From assembly GCF_010093595.1 (NCBI RefSeq), contig NW_022985437.1:317484-381483 (forward strand): DNA of 64,000 nt. Reading direction: 5' to 3'. Below are positions 11,678 to 24,020 of this stretch, in pieces; position 1 is the first letter of the stretch, and each line of letters starts with the position of its first letter. The DNA is from Mytilinidion resinicola. Taxonomy: Eukaryota; Ascomycota; Dothideomycetes; Mytilinidiales; Mytilinidiaceae. The translations under genes were made by a program, and so were the position numbers. The notes below the pieces were generated by a model, which saw only the letters and a program-made list of their open reading frames with translations, made no database searches and was not told the origin of the DNA.

Positions 11678-13168
11678 ATGGAGAGAGACACCTCAGATGC
11701 CATCGTGAACCGCGACTCGCCTATTCCGGTCCTTCGAGTTACTTCGCCCGACGATGACGTCCCCACCACGCCTCGCAAACGGGATGCCTTTAGACAAGCA
11801 CTCCCGCCCGGCAAGCTCAAGGAACGCTTAGAGAATCTGGGAAACCACCCAGCCAGGCCAGAGTCTCCAAGCACCATGTCGGACCGTCTGTTCACCATGC
11901 TTCTGCAGCAAGTCTTGCCGCAGGACGCGCCCGACGGCGTGAAGGATAGACGATCCCGCGAATACGCTGATCGACCAGGCTTCAGTCTGCCCGTCATGTC
12001 CAACAATTTTCGCCGCTTCAACGCCAGAATCGGTGTTGCTTTTGTCTTCCAAAACCGCATGATCCGCCTCTTCAGTTGGAAGGAACCTACTCAAACGCTG
12101 TCCTTTCTCGCTGTTTACACATTTATCTGTCTCGAACCAACCCTCCTCCCCGTCGTCCCGCTAGCTCTCTGCCTCTTCTTCATAATGGTTCCAGCTTTCC
12201 TAACGCGCCACCCTCCACCGCCGAGTAATCAGCCTACAGACCTATATCCGCTCGCTGGTCCGCCTTTAGCCCCTGCTCAGAACATAAAGCCCGCGCCGGA
12301 GCTAAGCAAAGACTTCTTCCGCAACATGCGTGATCTCCAAAACGTCATGGAGGATTTCAGCAGGGTACACGACACTTTGATCACGGTTCTCGCTCCACCG
12401 ACCAATTTCTCCAACGAAGCGTTGTCCTCGGTACTTTTCTTACTTTTGAGCGCAACAGCTTGCCTACTATTCATAACATCACACCTTCTCCCCTGGCGTG
12501 CTATCTTTCTTGTCTCTGGCTGGGCTGTCATATGCGCCTGCCACCCGTCCGCGCAGTCCTTCCTCCATTCTACCCACACAGACGCGATGATCCAGGACCA
12601 GGAAATCAACGCTCGCTCCTGGCTTCTTCGACTCTCCAAGTCTGATATATCACTTTCTTCCGCCCCAGAAACCCGTGAGGTAGAAATATTTGAGTTACAA
12701 AACAGGCCTCTACACACAGCAGACGCCGAGTATGAGTCGTTCCTCTTCAGCCCGTCTCCCTACGCTCCACTGTCACCCGCTCGTATTGCCGGAGACAGAC
12801 CACGAGGAACTAGATTCTTCGAAGATGTACAGGCACCAAAGGGCTGGCGTTGGAGGGATAAAAAATGGACGCTAGATCTGTTGAGTAGGGAGTGGGTTGA
12901 GGAAAGATACGTCACTGGTGTGGAGGTTGAGATTGAGGGTGAGCGATGGGTGACCGACATCTTATACGAAGAGCAGAACATAGATGAATTCGGTCATCCC
13001 TTAGACCCAACGAAGAGTAGAGGTGAGGTCAAGGGAAAAGGCAAAGCTAAGCCCGTGCCAAAGTCGTGGGAGGAGGGCAATGGACTCGACAAAAAGGGAG
13101 AGTGGAGACGGCGGAGGTGGGTGAGGGCTGTGGAACGTGTTGCCATGGCAGGTGTAGAGGGAGCATAA
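11678..13168 (+). CDS. peroxin with Pex24p/dysferlin domain
   Basis: Single-exon gene of 496 residues. The Pex24/Pex28-30 group sits in the peroxisomal or ER membrane and regulates peroxisome number and size. An N-terminal hydrophilic region is followed by hydrophobic segments around residues 140-170 (LAVYTFICLEPTLLPVVPLA) and around 250-285 (LSSVLFLLLSATACLLFITS). A C-terminal dysferlin-type region follows, with repeated aromatic pairs (EVEIFELQNR, GTRFFEDVQAPKGWRWRDKKW, EWVEERYV). Membrane pairs followed by a DysF domain is the family layout, and the length fits. The start ATG at 11678 is the first in frame. Which yeast paralogue it matches cannot be decided here. Confidence 0.85.
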   Translation: MERDTSDAIVNRDSPIPVLRVTSPDDDVPTTPRKRDAFRQALPPGKLKERLENLGNHPARPESPSTMSDRLFTMLLQQVLPQDAPDGVKDRRSREYADRPGFSLPVMSNNFRRFNARIGVAFVFQNRMIRLFSWKEPTQTLSFLAVYTFICLEPTLLPVVPLALCLFFIMVPAFLTRHPPPPSNQPTDLYPLAGPPLAPAQNIKPAPELSKDFFRNMRDLQNVMEDFSRVHDTLITVLAPPTNFSNEALSSVLFLLLSATACLLFITSHLLPWRAIFLVSGWAVICACHPSAQSFLHSTHTDAMIQDQEINARSWLLRLSKSDISLSSAPETREVEIFELQNRPLHTADAEYESFLFSPSPYAPLSPARIAGDRPRGTRFFEDVQAPKGWRWRDKKWTLDLLSREWVEERYVTGVEVEIEGERWVTDILYEEQNIDEFGHPLDPTKSRGEVKGKGKAKPVPKSWEEGNGLDKKGEWRRRRWVRAVERVAMAGVEGA

Positions 13169-13840
13169 AGTAATACATAATTTCCACTTCAAGTGTAGTT
13201 CTCTGCTGCAAAGAACCGCTGAGGCCATCCATCTATTGCTGAATCGTATGTAAAATGCGGTGCTGTCTCTAGGTACCGTACTGTGACGTGATTCTATATT
13301 TAGTTCCGATTGCCCCATAAACAACGCGGCCTGGAACCGCTCACCTGTTTAGAAATTTTCCAACCCCATACAGCTACTTGTCATCCAAAAATCAAATGCT
13401 TCGTTGACTGCGATGCTCAAAGCGGCCCGCGATGCTACAGGGCAAGCGGCAATTTGGCATGGTATCTAGAGCTAGGCAGTATGGGTCTAGCGCGGCTCCT
13501 TCGTCAGACGTTCCCCACTGCTGCCTGACTGATGAAAAGCAAGAAGACATCAGGACAGGTCTGAGCATTATTCTATCTGGTCGACTAGGTACTTTCTCCA
13601 TCATTTTTGCCATCTTCTAAACTCGATACTGTGCACTTGGGACCTTCTCGAGACACAGTTCAATCTCTTATCAACGCCACAGCCATCATCGTATCAATAC
13701 ATCCCGAAGTCCTATGCGGCCTTGGCCGTATTTGCGCTACCTCGATAAGTGCGACAAGAGCTAAAAACTCTGCAGCATTACACGTCGTTGCGCTCAAGAC
13801 AGGTACAGGCTTTGATATAAGGGCCTGACCTACGTAAAAC
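13169..13840. other. intergenic between peroxin and regulator
   Basis: About 670 bases holding the peroxin 3' flank and the regulator promoter. No further gene is supported. Confidence 0.5.
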
Positions 13841-16274
13841 ATGTCGGCCACCGAGGGGAGCAGCCTGGCAGGCGACAATGCTCCCCAGAAACCGTCTGAC
13901 CAGCAATTGAACCGAGCCTGCGAACCATGTAGGCTGTCCAAAGTACGATGTCTGATAGACTCTGGATCATCAACGTGCCAACGCTGCGCGAAAGCAAAAC
14001 GGACGTGTGTCTTCGTTGCGCCCCAAAAGAGGAGACAGCGTAAACGAACCGACGTGAGAGTTGCAGAACTTGAGCGCGAAGTAAGACAAATGCGTGCTCT
14101 TCTGAAAGCATCCAAGATATCCCACGGTATTCAAGAAACAGAAGAGCTCGACGACTCCAACTCGGATGACCAAGAGAGCACGCCAGACCAAACACCGGAC
14201 CCAGCATCCGTCAAACTACCATCACTAACACACCTCCCCTGGGGGAACGAGTCTCCTATTCAACCACCTGTGGAATCTCCCGGGGCTTCGGAATCCGAAA
14301 TTGCGTCGGACATTGTCTCGCGTGGTCTTATAACCATGGACATGGCCAACGAGTTCCTGAATCTATACAGAGAGGAGCTCTGTGACTACTATCCTGGAAC
14401 TCTCATACCGGACAATTGTACTGCTAGCGAGCTCAGACAGTCTAAGCCAGTCCTCTTCTTATCAATCATGGCAGCAACCAGCCAATCGAAAGGCTTCGAG
14501 TTATCCGAGCGTCTTTTTGCAGAAGTATTGAAAGTTTATGCGGATCGGATTTTCATCAAAGGAGAAAAGAGGCTTGAATACGTGCAAGCACTAGTCAATA
14601 CTATTTGCTACTATACGGCGCCAGGCACGCAAGCTCAACTTCAATTTTATCAGTACTCGAATATGGCAGCTACAATGGCAATCGAAATTGGAATTGCTTC
14701 GAAACCTCGAACCCACAAGCAACTACCACAGAGACATGGTGAGGATTTGGTACCAGTGTCATCTCCTGATGGGCTCTTAGAAAACTGCCGGACAATACTG
14801 TTATGCTATCTTTTGACGGCAGGGTAAGTTTCATCTGCGTCTGATTTATACCGCAACTATTGACCTAGCTAGATTATCAATGAGACTCCGCAGGCCCAAC
14901 ATTCTTGTATTCAACAGCTGGATGGCTGAGTGTATGAGCTTACTAGAAACATCGCCCATTTTGGCAGACAAGCAAATTTGTGCATGGTGAGCAAGCCTTG
15001 TCCCTAGACTTTTCGATCAGTTCAACTGAGATAGAGTAATGCAGGGTCAGATTGCAGCGAATAGCAGACGAGGCCACAACAGCATTTGGATTCGACGACG
15101 CAAGCACAAGCTTTGGTCTCACAGAGTTACGCATGCAAGTCGTGCTCCGCGAGTTTGAACGGAAGATGGACGCGTGGATGAGAACTACTCCGCCTGATGT
15201 CATGAATCGTAAGATACCTGATACCTTCTGAAGGCTTTCCGAACTGATGTTTTACGTTAGTGTCTATGCGCATATCTTATCAGCAGGACATCATCATGAT
15301 GTGGGATTTCGCAATTGACGAAGGAAAACACGATGCTCCCAATTTTCGGCACAAGTACTTCACTTTACCAGCCCTTGACCAGCCGCTGGGTCAAGGTGAG
15401 AAGACGATGCCTCTGAAGTCCCTTCAAATCACCGCGACCTTGAAGTGTATGGATGCCTCTCAATCACTCCTGGATGAGTTTCTCAGTCTTTCGGCCAAAC
15501 AGCTGCAAAAAGTGCCGAACGTGTTCTTTGTTCGGGCAGCCTTTTCTTTAGTAGTCCTTATGAAAGCGGACTACGCTCTTTGGACCAATCAAGAAGGTCT
15601 CAGCGAATTGATGGATGCCCAGAGTCTAAAGCTCGACTACTACCTGAACACTGTCGTCAGCCGCATCGCCGAATCTATTGGCCCCCAGATTTGCGTAAGT
15701 ACCTTACTCTAGGCCCGGATCTCTCTCTATAGTTCGGTTTTGCTAATACTAGTCTCCTCAGCGCGTGCCGTCTCATTGGCTCAATGTGATAAAGACGAGA
15801 ATACTACCATGGTACGAGCAATACCAGCAAGTTCGACTCTCTCGAAATGCATCCCCTCAGCAAGCCGTTGCCGTAGAAAGTCACGGCCCAACATCCAACT
15901 CCAACCAGCCTTCCGCACATATCGCTTCCCCTACCGGTGCATTCGTAGCTTTTCCAGGAGGTTCCGTTTCTCTATCCATTACAGGATCTGACCTTACGCC
16001 ATTGCCTGCCGCTACTGGAAACCCCGGGCATATGACTTTTTCGAAATCGCCAGCGAATATTGACCAAGTTGCGAACAATGACTCTCAATGGAACTTCCTC
16101 GCGGATGATTCGACGTACATGGCAGACAAAGCTGCCTTTCCGGCAGATATGAATACCTTATTCGACCAGGGAGACCTCTACTTCTGGAACGACGAGATGG
16201 ACCTTAGCGGGCCATGGATGCCACCAAGCAGCGACTTCGACGTGCAGTCTCAATATCCACCGCAAGGCTCTTGA
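13841..16274 (+). CDS. Zn2Cys6 transcription factor, War1-like
   Basis: Five exons join in frame: 13841-14823, 14894-14986, 15045-15208, 15261-15694 and 15762-16274, giving 728 residues. The N-terminus has a canonical zinc binuclear cluster with cysteines at 27, 30, 37, 46, 49 and 56, followed by the basic linker QKRRQRKR and a heptad region (VAELEREVRQMRALL) for dimerisation. The middle matches the general fungal regulator architecture; the C-terminus is acidic and aromatic (LYFWNDEMDLSGPW), suggesting an activation domain. Overall layout recalls War1-type regulators of weak-acid and efflux responses, which is a tentative placement. An MFS transporter lies 0.8 kb downstream on the same strand, so this could be its local regulator, by inference only. 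Confidence 0.85.
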
Positions 16275-17080
16275 TAGCGGGTTGACGCGTCTCATCCTTC
16301 GCCCGCTGCTTGACGAGTTCAGGATATGAGAAGGATCAATGAGAGGGCATTGGCACTCGTAATTAGAAAGCCCTGGCGGTGTTGTAAGCTTTTCAGACTA
16401 CTATGCTTTGGATTACTCTCTTACCGTAGCCTAGGGCGGTTTAGTAGTTGGATTGGTACTCGACCCATGCACACTCCTGAAGCATTGTAGAAGGCATCGA
16501 CCTCGAAGGATATAAGTGATGCGGACAAAGGGCGACTCCACTCGTAACGAAGGTAGGATTTTTTGACCATATTCAGAGTATTGCGCTGGTGACGTAGGCT
16601 TTGTGTGATTCATATCGTACAATTCACTTGTGTTCTCTTCTTTGATGACGGTGTTAATACGGCAGCCTCACCGCTAGCCAGACGGTCAAGATCCTTCACT
16701 GTCGCGAAAGTTGGCTAGCAAAATACTTCGGTGGTAGCCCTCCCCCGACACCGACGTCGTTTCCACTCTAGGCCTTTTCCAGGCTGCCCCCTCGCCTGCC
16801 AAGACTCATAGTGCATTCGCCAGGGCGACTGCTGGCGCTCTATGTACAAACATATGTCTGCCGGCATCTCGGTGTTTCAGGACGTCCCGATCACGTGGCG
16901 ATTCGGGGTCCACGCCGCCGATGCTACGCGGGAGCCACCAGGCGACGCCTAATCTGTCACGCGAGATATACTCTCTGCACCTCACCTTCTGCACGTCGTC
17001 CATGGTTCAAGCCCTTACTTTGACATCCCCTAGTTCATGCATACACAGCTTGGACAGCCACCTTATTGCAAGCAGCCATT
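16275..17080. other. intergenic, promoter of MFS gene
   Basis: About 800 bases between the regulator stop and the transporter start. It presumably holds the transporter promoter. I see no gene or clear repeat. Confidence 0.45.
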
Positions 17081-18892
17081 ATGGGCGACACCGTCGACCC
17101 CGGATCCCCCATCGCCCGCTCGCAAACACCTATGGCTGCGGCCGAAGAACAGCAAGTCGACCAAGCTGTCCTCGCACCACTAGACGAGCATGCAGACCAG
17201 TACCCGCATGGCATGAAACTCGCGCTGATCATGGTCTCGCTTTTCCTGAGCGCCTTCCTCGCCGCTCTCGTGAGCAGCCTGCCGAGTCTATTCACACCTG
17301 CCCACTAACAAGCAATAGGATAGGACTATCTTGGCCACAGCCATACCCAAGATCACAGACGATTTCAACTCCATCGGCGACATTGGCTGGTATGCCTCTG
17401 CATTCCTTCTGACCGGATGCTCATTTATGCTCTTTTTCGGCAAGCTGTACACTCTGTACGACATCAAATGGATCTTCTTGACTTGCATTGTTATCTTCGA
17501 GGCTGGCTCCGCGATCTGTGGCGCTGCACCGACCTCTAACACTTTGATCGCTGGCCGTGCGGTCGCGGGCCTGGGCTCTGCGGGCATGTTCTCTGGCATC
17601 GTCATTATGGGGACTCACATTGTTCCGCTGAGAAAGCGGCCACTGTTCCAAGCTGTCTTTGGTGCAGTGTTCGGAATCTCTTCCGTTATTGGTCCTCTCC
17701 TTGGAGGTGCCTTCGCCGACCGCGTTTCGTGGCGATGGTGTACGTGAACTACATTCATGCTCTCGAAGCAAAGGGACGGCTGACTATATGACCAGGCTTT
17801 TACATCAATCTCCCTATCGGCGGAGTTACAATAGTCATCCTCATGCTATTCCTCAAAATAAACTTCCCCGTCCGCGCTAAGGAGATGTCGTATCGCCAAC
17901 AGCTCAACGAGCTCGACCCCCTCGGCACGATCATCTTCCTCCCAGCATGCGTCTCTCTCCTGCTCGCCTTGAAATGGGGCGGCACCGAGAAGCCCTGGAA
18001 CAACAGAGACGTAATCGCCTGTCTCGTCCTCTCAGTCGTCCTCTTCATCGCCTTCATCATCGTCCAGTGCATCAAAGGCGAGATCGCCACGGTGCCCCCT
18101 CGAATCATAAAACAACGAAGCATTGCAGCAGGCCTCTGCTACTCCACCTGCAGCGGCGGCGCCCTCCTGATCATGGTATTCTACGTCCCCATCTGGTTCC
18201 AGAGCGTCCGGGGCGTTTCAGCCGTGCACTCCGGCATCGACGTCATCGCCATGGTTCTATCTCTCTCCGTCGGCGCACCGACCGGTGGCATATTCACCTT
18301 CAAGACCGGCTACTACGTCCCCTGCATGTTCGCCTCCACCATCATAGCCTCCATCGGCGCAGGCTTGATCACGACCTGGGATGTCGACACTAGCCGAGCG
18401 AAATGGATCGCCTACCAATTCCTCTTTGGTTACGGGTTTGGCATCGGCATGCAGCAGCCCAACATGGCTGCGCAGACCGTGTTGCACAAGAAGGACGTCC
18501 CTATTGGATCTTCGCTGATATTCTTCGGACAGTCGCTGGGCGGCACCATCTTCGTGTCGGTCGGTCAGACAATTTTTACTAATACGCTAAAGGACAATCT
18601 GATGGCGATTGGCGGGCTGAGTGTCGCCGCTATTCTTAAGGGAGGTGCGACGAATCTGAAGCAGATCGTGCCGCCTGAGAAGCTCGCGCAGGTATTGGTG
18701 GGCTATAATGATGCGCTGATCAAGACATTCTATGCTGCGCTGGCACTTGTGTGCGCTGGGATTGTCGGGGCGGCTACGATGGAGTGGAAGAGCATTAAGA
18801 AGGGCGAGGGACAGTTTGCAAAGAAGGGAGCCGAGTCTGGACCGAAAGAGACCGGACCTCAGGTGACTACTACTGAGACTGAGAAAGTTTGA
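17081..18892 (+). CDS. MFS drug:H+ antiporter, DHA2 type
   Basis: Three exons, 17081-17269, 17319-17739 and 17796-18892, join in frame to 568 residues. The first splice joins AAL to DRTILATAIPKITDDF, the conserved first-helix motif of 14-helix DHA2 transporters. The second joins SWRW to CFYINLPIGG, another family hallmark. About 14 hydrophobic segments follow, with GRAVAGLGSAGMFSG and the antiporter-type GPLLGGAFAD. Members export toxic compounds or fungal metabolites across the plasma membrane by proton exchange. The substrate cannot be read from the sequence. The Zn2Cys6 regulator lies just upstream in the same direction. The ATG at 17081 is chosen because the upstream alternative is a TTG. 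Confidence 0.9.
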
Positions 18893-20331
18893 AAGCGCGG
18901 GCAATCGTGATCCGCTAGGGGAGGAAGAAGTAAAAGGGACCTGACTCTAGACTTCCAGCGACCGGACCTGAAGCCACTTCTGCAGAGGATGGGACAGCGT
19001 GAGCGGATGTACATACTCTGGGTTTTTGGTACCATGGATTGATACCTTTGAGTATATTTCTGGGTGTAATATATGGGTGGTGTTCTGGAGACTATGGGGA
19101 ATACCAGGTACGTTGGCCTACAGATGGGTCGGCGGAACGTGTACTATACTGTATGTTTACTGGACGGGTACATGGTGTACATATTGCCCTCCACTCGAAA
19201 AAGTCGAATATAACTGCAAAGGCAGATGAATCACCTCTTACCGAAATCTCTATTGCGATACTTATGCCTTTCTTGCTTCTGTGGCTTTTTAGTTTCCCTA
19301 TGTTGCTTCAATGATTCTGGATTCGATTAGTATCAAGGTTTTATCTTCTAGGGTATCTATGAGGCGCCGGAGAGCACTAACCCCTTAGAGCATTTCCCAC
19401 GCTCTATTGCATTCGCAGTATTCTTCCTCATTGGTATAATTCGCCTTTCCTAAGGTTTTATGGTCATTTTGAGCCGTTTCGTAGTTTTTGAAACTGAAAC
19501 GTTGACCTTCTACGTGTTGAATGCAAGATGGCTCTATGCAAACAGGAAGCGAGTCTGCTTGAGTACTATTTTGTCTAGAGAGTCTCAAGCACCGCGCGGT
19601 TTGCTTGGAAAGGGACAGGAATGGTTTGCCTCCATTCGGGATAGCTCCTATGGTCTACTTCTAAGGTCTGGGACTTAGGTGATAAGAAATCGGCCTCTGA
19701 CAGGGTTTTAAGCCTGTGCAGAGCCCTAGATGATTGACATTCAAATGCTTCCTGTGGACTTGCGGTTATGGGTGTGGGCGAGTGAAGCATTAGGGAGGGT
19801 ACGTTCTCGGCAGAAGATGAGGTCAAGAAACCCACGCTTTGTCAAAATAGGCTTAGCGGAACGTGGCAGCCTTATTGTCCGATAACAACCTCAACGAGCT
19901 CGGGCATCTATCTTCATCCCTCATCTCCCGAATCCCGGAAACGGTCTTCTTGTTATCTGCTTACGTTGAGTCTGGAAGTAGGTTTTGTTTCTGTTCATCT
20001 CACATCTTGTAGCTCTATTCACTCCATACTTCCCGATCTACCCTATCTTTGAGCCCTGTCTCCTTCGGCGACCGCCACATTCGCGCCATTTTGTCCTCAG
20101 ACGCAACTAGTCAGGATTCAAGGAGTCGTTATTTCTCAGACTTCCTCTCTATGTCATCCCTCAGCTTGAGCTGTTCTATACCTAAGTCGTTTGATCGGAG
20201 AAAATTCCGAATATAACCAATCGGCGACTGACTCTCCTCCCAAATATACCTGTGTCCAATAGAGGACTCACTCCTGCTATTTCATCATTTTGTAGTTTCA
20301 TACCATCTATATCCCTCACTAACGCGTGCAA
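18893..20331. other. intergenic, no gene seen
   Basis: About 1.4 kb between the transporter and the amine oxidase. Only short frames without family signature occur. The last few hundred bases presumably form the amine oxidase promoter. Confidence 0.45.
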
Positions 20332-22249
20332 ATGGAGCGCCGGACTCACAGTTCTAATTCCAGAGCGATAGCATCAGAAATGTCAAGGCTGCAGCAAGAC
20401 CTCTTTGACAGCTCCCATCACCACACCATCGCAACAACGAACGGAGATCAAGCAAACATGATACGTCGAATATTACCCAAAGGGAAGAAGCCAGATATTG
20501 GTATCATTGGTGCAGGCGTTGCTGGTCTGCGATGTGCAGATATTCTTACCCAATACGGAGCTAAAGTGACGATTTTGGAGGGTCGGGATCGAGTCGGCGG
20601 AAGGGTATATGACACCTTTGACAGGATATTTTGAGATCTGTCCTGACAAGATGATACTAGCTATGCCAAAGCAATAAACTGGGCCATCTTGTCGATCTGT
20701 AGGTCTGCGACGAGCACCAGCTCCCTCACTTCCCCTTATGTGCTAATTAGCCCTTTCCTAGTGGGCCAAATTGGATACACGGGACCGACGACAATCCGAT
20801 GCTAGACTTGGCCAAAGAAACTGGAACAATCACCAATGATTGGGATGGCCGACAGGCTTACTTCGATCACCTCGGCCACAAAGTGCCTGAGAAGGTATCT
20901 GCGGAAGTCACCGAGTTGGTTTGGGGAGTGATTGAAGAGGCGATGCAGTATAGCAATGCTGATGCTAAAAAAATTCCCTCAAAAGACAGCTTGATGGATT
21001 TTTTCCACAAAAAGGTCAAGGACCTTTTCCATGGAAAGAACGAAGACAACAAGATCAGCGAAAAAGGAGATATGGTGCTGAAGATGGCAGAAATGTGGGG
21101 CGCTTTCATCGGAAGCCCAATCCAAAAGCAGAGTCTGAAATTCCTCTGGCTTGAAGAATGCATTGATGGGGAGAATTTGTTCGTTTCCGAGACGTACCAT
21201 AAGGTGCTTTCTCGCATTGCACAACCTGCGTTGGATAAGGCTGAGATTAAGTTCCGACACAAAGCGGCTCGGTTTGCTACAAAGGGGATCGATGGGGAAC
21301 GTAAAGTTGATGTCGAGATGGTTGACGGAGGAACAATAACATTCGATGAAGTCGTGGTGACAACACCGCTCGGATGGCTGAAAACGAATCGAGATGCATT
21401 CGTTCCAGGTCTCCCAACCCGGCTTGCAGCGGCTATCGATGCAATAGGCTATGGACATCTGGATAAGGTGAGTATTGTATCAGTCATTTGAGAGTTCCAT
21501 CGGCTGCTAAAGTGCAATAGGTCTATATCAACTTTCCTTCCGCATTCTGGGATCAGCCTCCTCCGAAGACCGAAGAAGATTATGGGATCTCCACAAACTC
21601 TCATGCATCGGTACCAAATGTCACAGCAACTACTGCACCATTACATCAACCATCATCTGAAGCCAAAACTACCGCGAAGCACTATCCAGGATTCACACAC
21701 TGGGCAGCACCGACTTACGCACACGAAACGAACCCTGACAAATGGAATCAAGAGTGTGTCAACCTTGCCGCACTTCCTGGAAAGACAGCGCACCCGACCC
21801 TACTCTATTACACCTTTGGCCCGACATCCCAGCATATCGCTACTATACTGCGCACCAGCAGCTCTGAGTCGGCGGCTGAGGCGGCAATCCTTAAATTCCT
21901 TGAACCATATTACTCCCGCCTCCCGAACTACTCTGCCGAGTCGGCGGAATGCACGCCGACTGCCATGCTGGCCACTGGCTGGGCGAATGACGAGCTTGCG
22001 GGTTATGGCAGTTATTGTAACTTCCAGGTGGGCTTGGAGCGTGGCGATGAAGACATTGAAGTGATGCGCGAGGGAATGCCGGAACGTGGAATTTGGCTTG
22101 CCGGAGAGCATACCGCTCCATTCGTTGCGTTAGGAACCGTCACGGGTGCTTATTGGGCAGGCGAAGGAGTTGCGAGAAGAATTGCTAGCGCTTACGGTCT
22201 TGACAAGATGGAAGGCGTTGGCAAAACGAGCAATGGGTTTGCAAACTGA
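20332..22249 (+). CDS. flavin-containing amine oxidase
   Basis: Four exons, 20332-20604, 20661-20698, 20762-21467 and 21521-22249, join in frame to 581 residues. The FAD-binding dinucleotide motif [18 protein letters not shown] has glycines at 60, 62 and 65 and is followed by EGRDRVGGR. The 38-base second exon supplies [13 protein letters not shown], leading to GPNWIHG. The C-terminal flavin motif is [26 protein letters not shown]. These mark the polyamine oxidase/monoamine oxidase superfamily, which oxidises amines to aldehydes with release of hydrogen peroxide. No peroxisomal SKL-type tail is seen (ends GFAN). The substrate is open; polyamines are the commonest. It lies downstream of a co-directional transporter and regulator. 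Confidence 0.88.
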
Positions 22250-22671
22250 TGGCTAGAGGCACTACCGTATGAGATGGAGGGAGTTAGGCTATGCATCGAT
22301 GCGAACATGACTAGGGTCTCCTCTTCTTCCTTTCGGCGTTCTTTTGCGTCGCATTTCTAAAGCATGTTGATTCATCGTCAGTCAGGTGGATCGCCATTTC
22401 GTCTTATCGCAATTCATGGCGGTTTTGAGCATTTTCTCTACTCCTTCATATGTGTAGACTCGCAACTTAATCTCCACTCAAGACCTTCATATTGCTACCA
22501 TAGCCTCGGCTTGGACCGCTTTCCCCCTTCAAGTCTCCAAGTCCTAGAGTGTCCCCTCTTCTCCACACCGCGCGAACGCACTCCGCATCCTAGTTGCTAG
22601 TGTTCACGTGGAGGCCCAAATCTCCTCAAGCTTCATCCCTTGTGCAGCAGCGGAAGGATCTACCGCTTTTC

Positions 22672-23370
22672 AATGCTTTCTAGCCGCTTCTTCTCCAGAA
22701 GCCGTCCTAACAAGGGTTATACGAAGCACACGTGTGCTGTTCTCCATCCACCCACCTATCGCACCATACTGAAACCCGCTACATTCACCTCCCTGCTGTG
22801 GTGAATATCACCGTCTAGAGCACCAATCAGAGAACAACAGAAAGTAACACCAAGAGCACGCTCCGCAAGAAGAAGCGAGACTAGGAACTAGCGGGCAGCA
22901 CCATCGACCGATCTACCCTCAAGCGCCACCATCAGTCGTCAGAAGTTGCACCCAGGCAGTCGTTTTCCAGCACCAGGGTGGAACTCCCAACTCCTCTTTT
23001 TCCCTCCGAGGAGCCAGTGGTGTCTTACCTGCCAAGCCATGATCAACACCGCTATATCAAAATCAGCTTAGATTGACGAGAACGCCATTGATGTCATCGC
23101 GCAAGGGGCAGCTCTCGTCAACGACGTCGAACACCAAGTCGACCATCCAAGAGGAGCGGACAACGGATGCGCGTTCTAGAATAGCTGAGAATAGGAAAGC
23201 CGGAGCTCTAAGACATTCTAGGGGCTCCAATCGGCCCTCTCCACCCGGCTTTGAAACCTTGGAATGCGCTTCCGACGATCAAGAGCGTTTCCCCTTGCCC
23301 TTGTCACCACCCAAGATACAGTATGCGTGCCCGGGGGTCCACTTCTCTCGGGGCTCCTCCGACCGCTGAC
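22672..23370 (+). pseudogene. possible decayed or multi-exon gene
   Basis: From an ATG at 22672 the frame reads MLSSRFFSRSRPNKGYTKHT and stops after 43 residues. Further on, frames with strongly coding-like composition follow: STLRKKKRD, then TAG, then ELAGSTIDRSTLKRHHQSSE, and from 23074 SSTTSNTKSTIQEERTTDAR. A possible acceptor lies at about 23071. I could not build a continuous spliced model and do not recognise a family. It may be a degenerate gene or a rapidly evolving small-exon gene. Confidence 0.2.
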
Positions 23371-24000
23371 TGTGACGAGAATCTCCTGATTGTGGCTGTC
23401 TCTTCGTCGGTTTCTTTACAACTGTAGCCCGCATACGCAGCCTTGCGCCTCGCGAGATGACATCACAGTCACCACATTCTTACTCGCTCGGAAAAGGGCC
23501 CAATCATAAGTACAGTATGTGGCAAAGCAGCCCAGCCATGTGAAAATTCTGATGGGACCCGAATACAGTACGTATCGCTGCCCAGCCTGGCGTGCGGTGT
23601 TTCGGATCCAATCGCACGCAGCGCTGATCATGCCCCGGCCCCACCAACCAAGCATCCAGTCACGCAGTGTGCCAGGAGGGTGGGTTTTGAGCATGGGCGT
23701 GCTGAGAAATCCTGCCCAGCGGCACCTGGGCTGGTACCTAAGCGTTGGCGTCTACAAGCACCCATACCATTGTACAGTTAGCCTCAACCAAAATAGCAGA
23801 AGGGTACGCGATTTCCCACCGAGCCCCCTCGCGTCAAGACAAAGTTTCACAGAACAAGGTTGTCGCGGTGGAGTTTGCAATTGCTACTGTTACAGTAACA
23901 CCACTGGCTGGGCTTTTTTCCCTCAACGCGCCACCATCCGTCATCGCGTTCTCGGATCCTGGGTGGCTCCCGCTTTCCCTGCATCAAGCTTATCTGCACG

Positions 24001-24020
24001 CACCTCACCTCACCTCACCT
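24001..24020. repeat. (CACCT)4 tandem repeat
   Basis: Four perfect copies of CACCT in a pyrimidine-rich stretch. Short microsatellite with no evident function. Confidence 0.7.
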
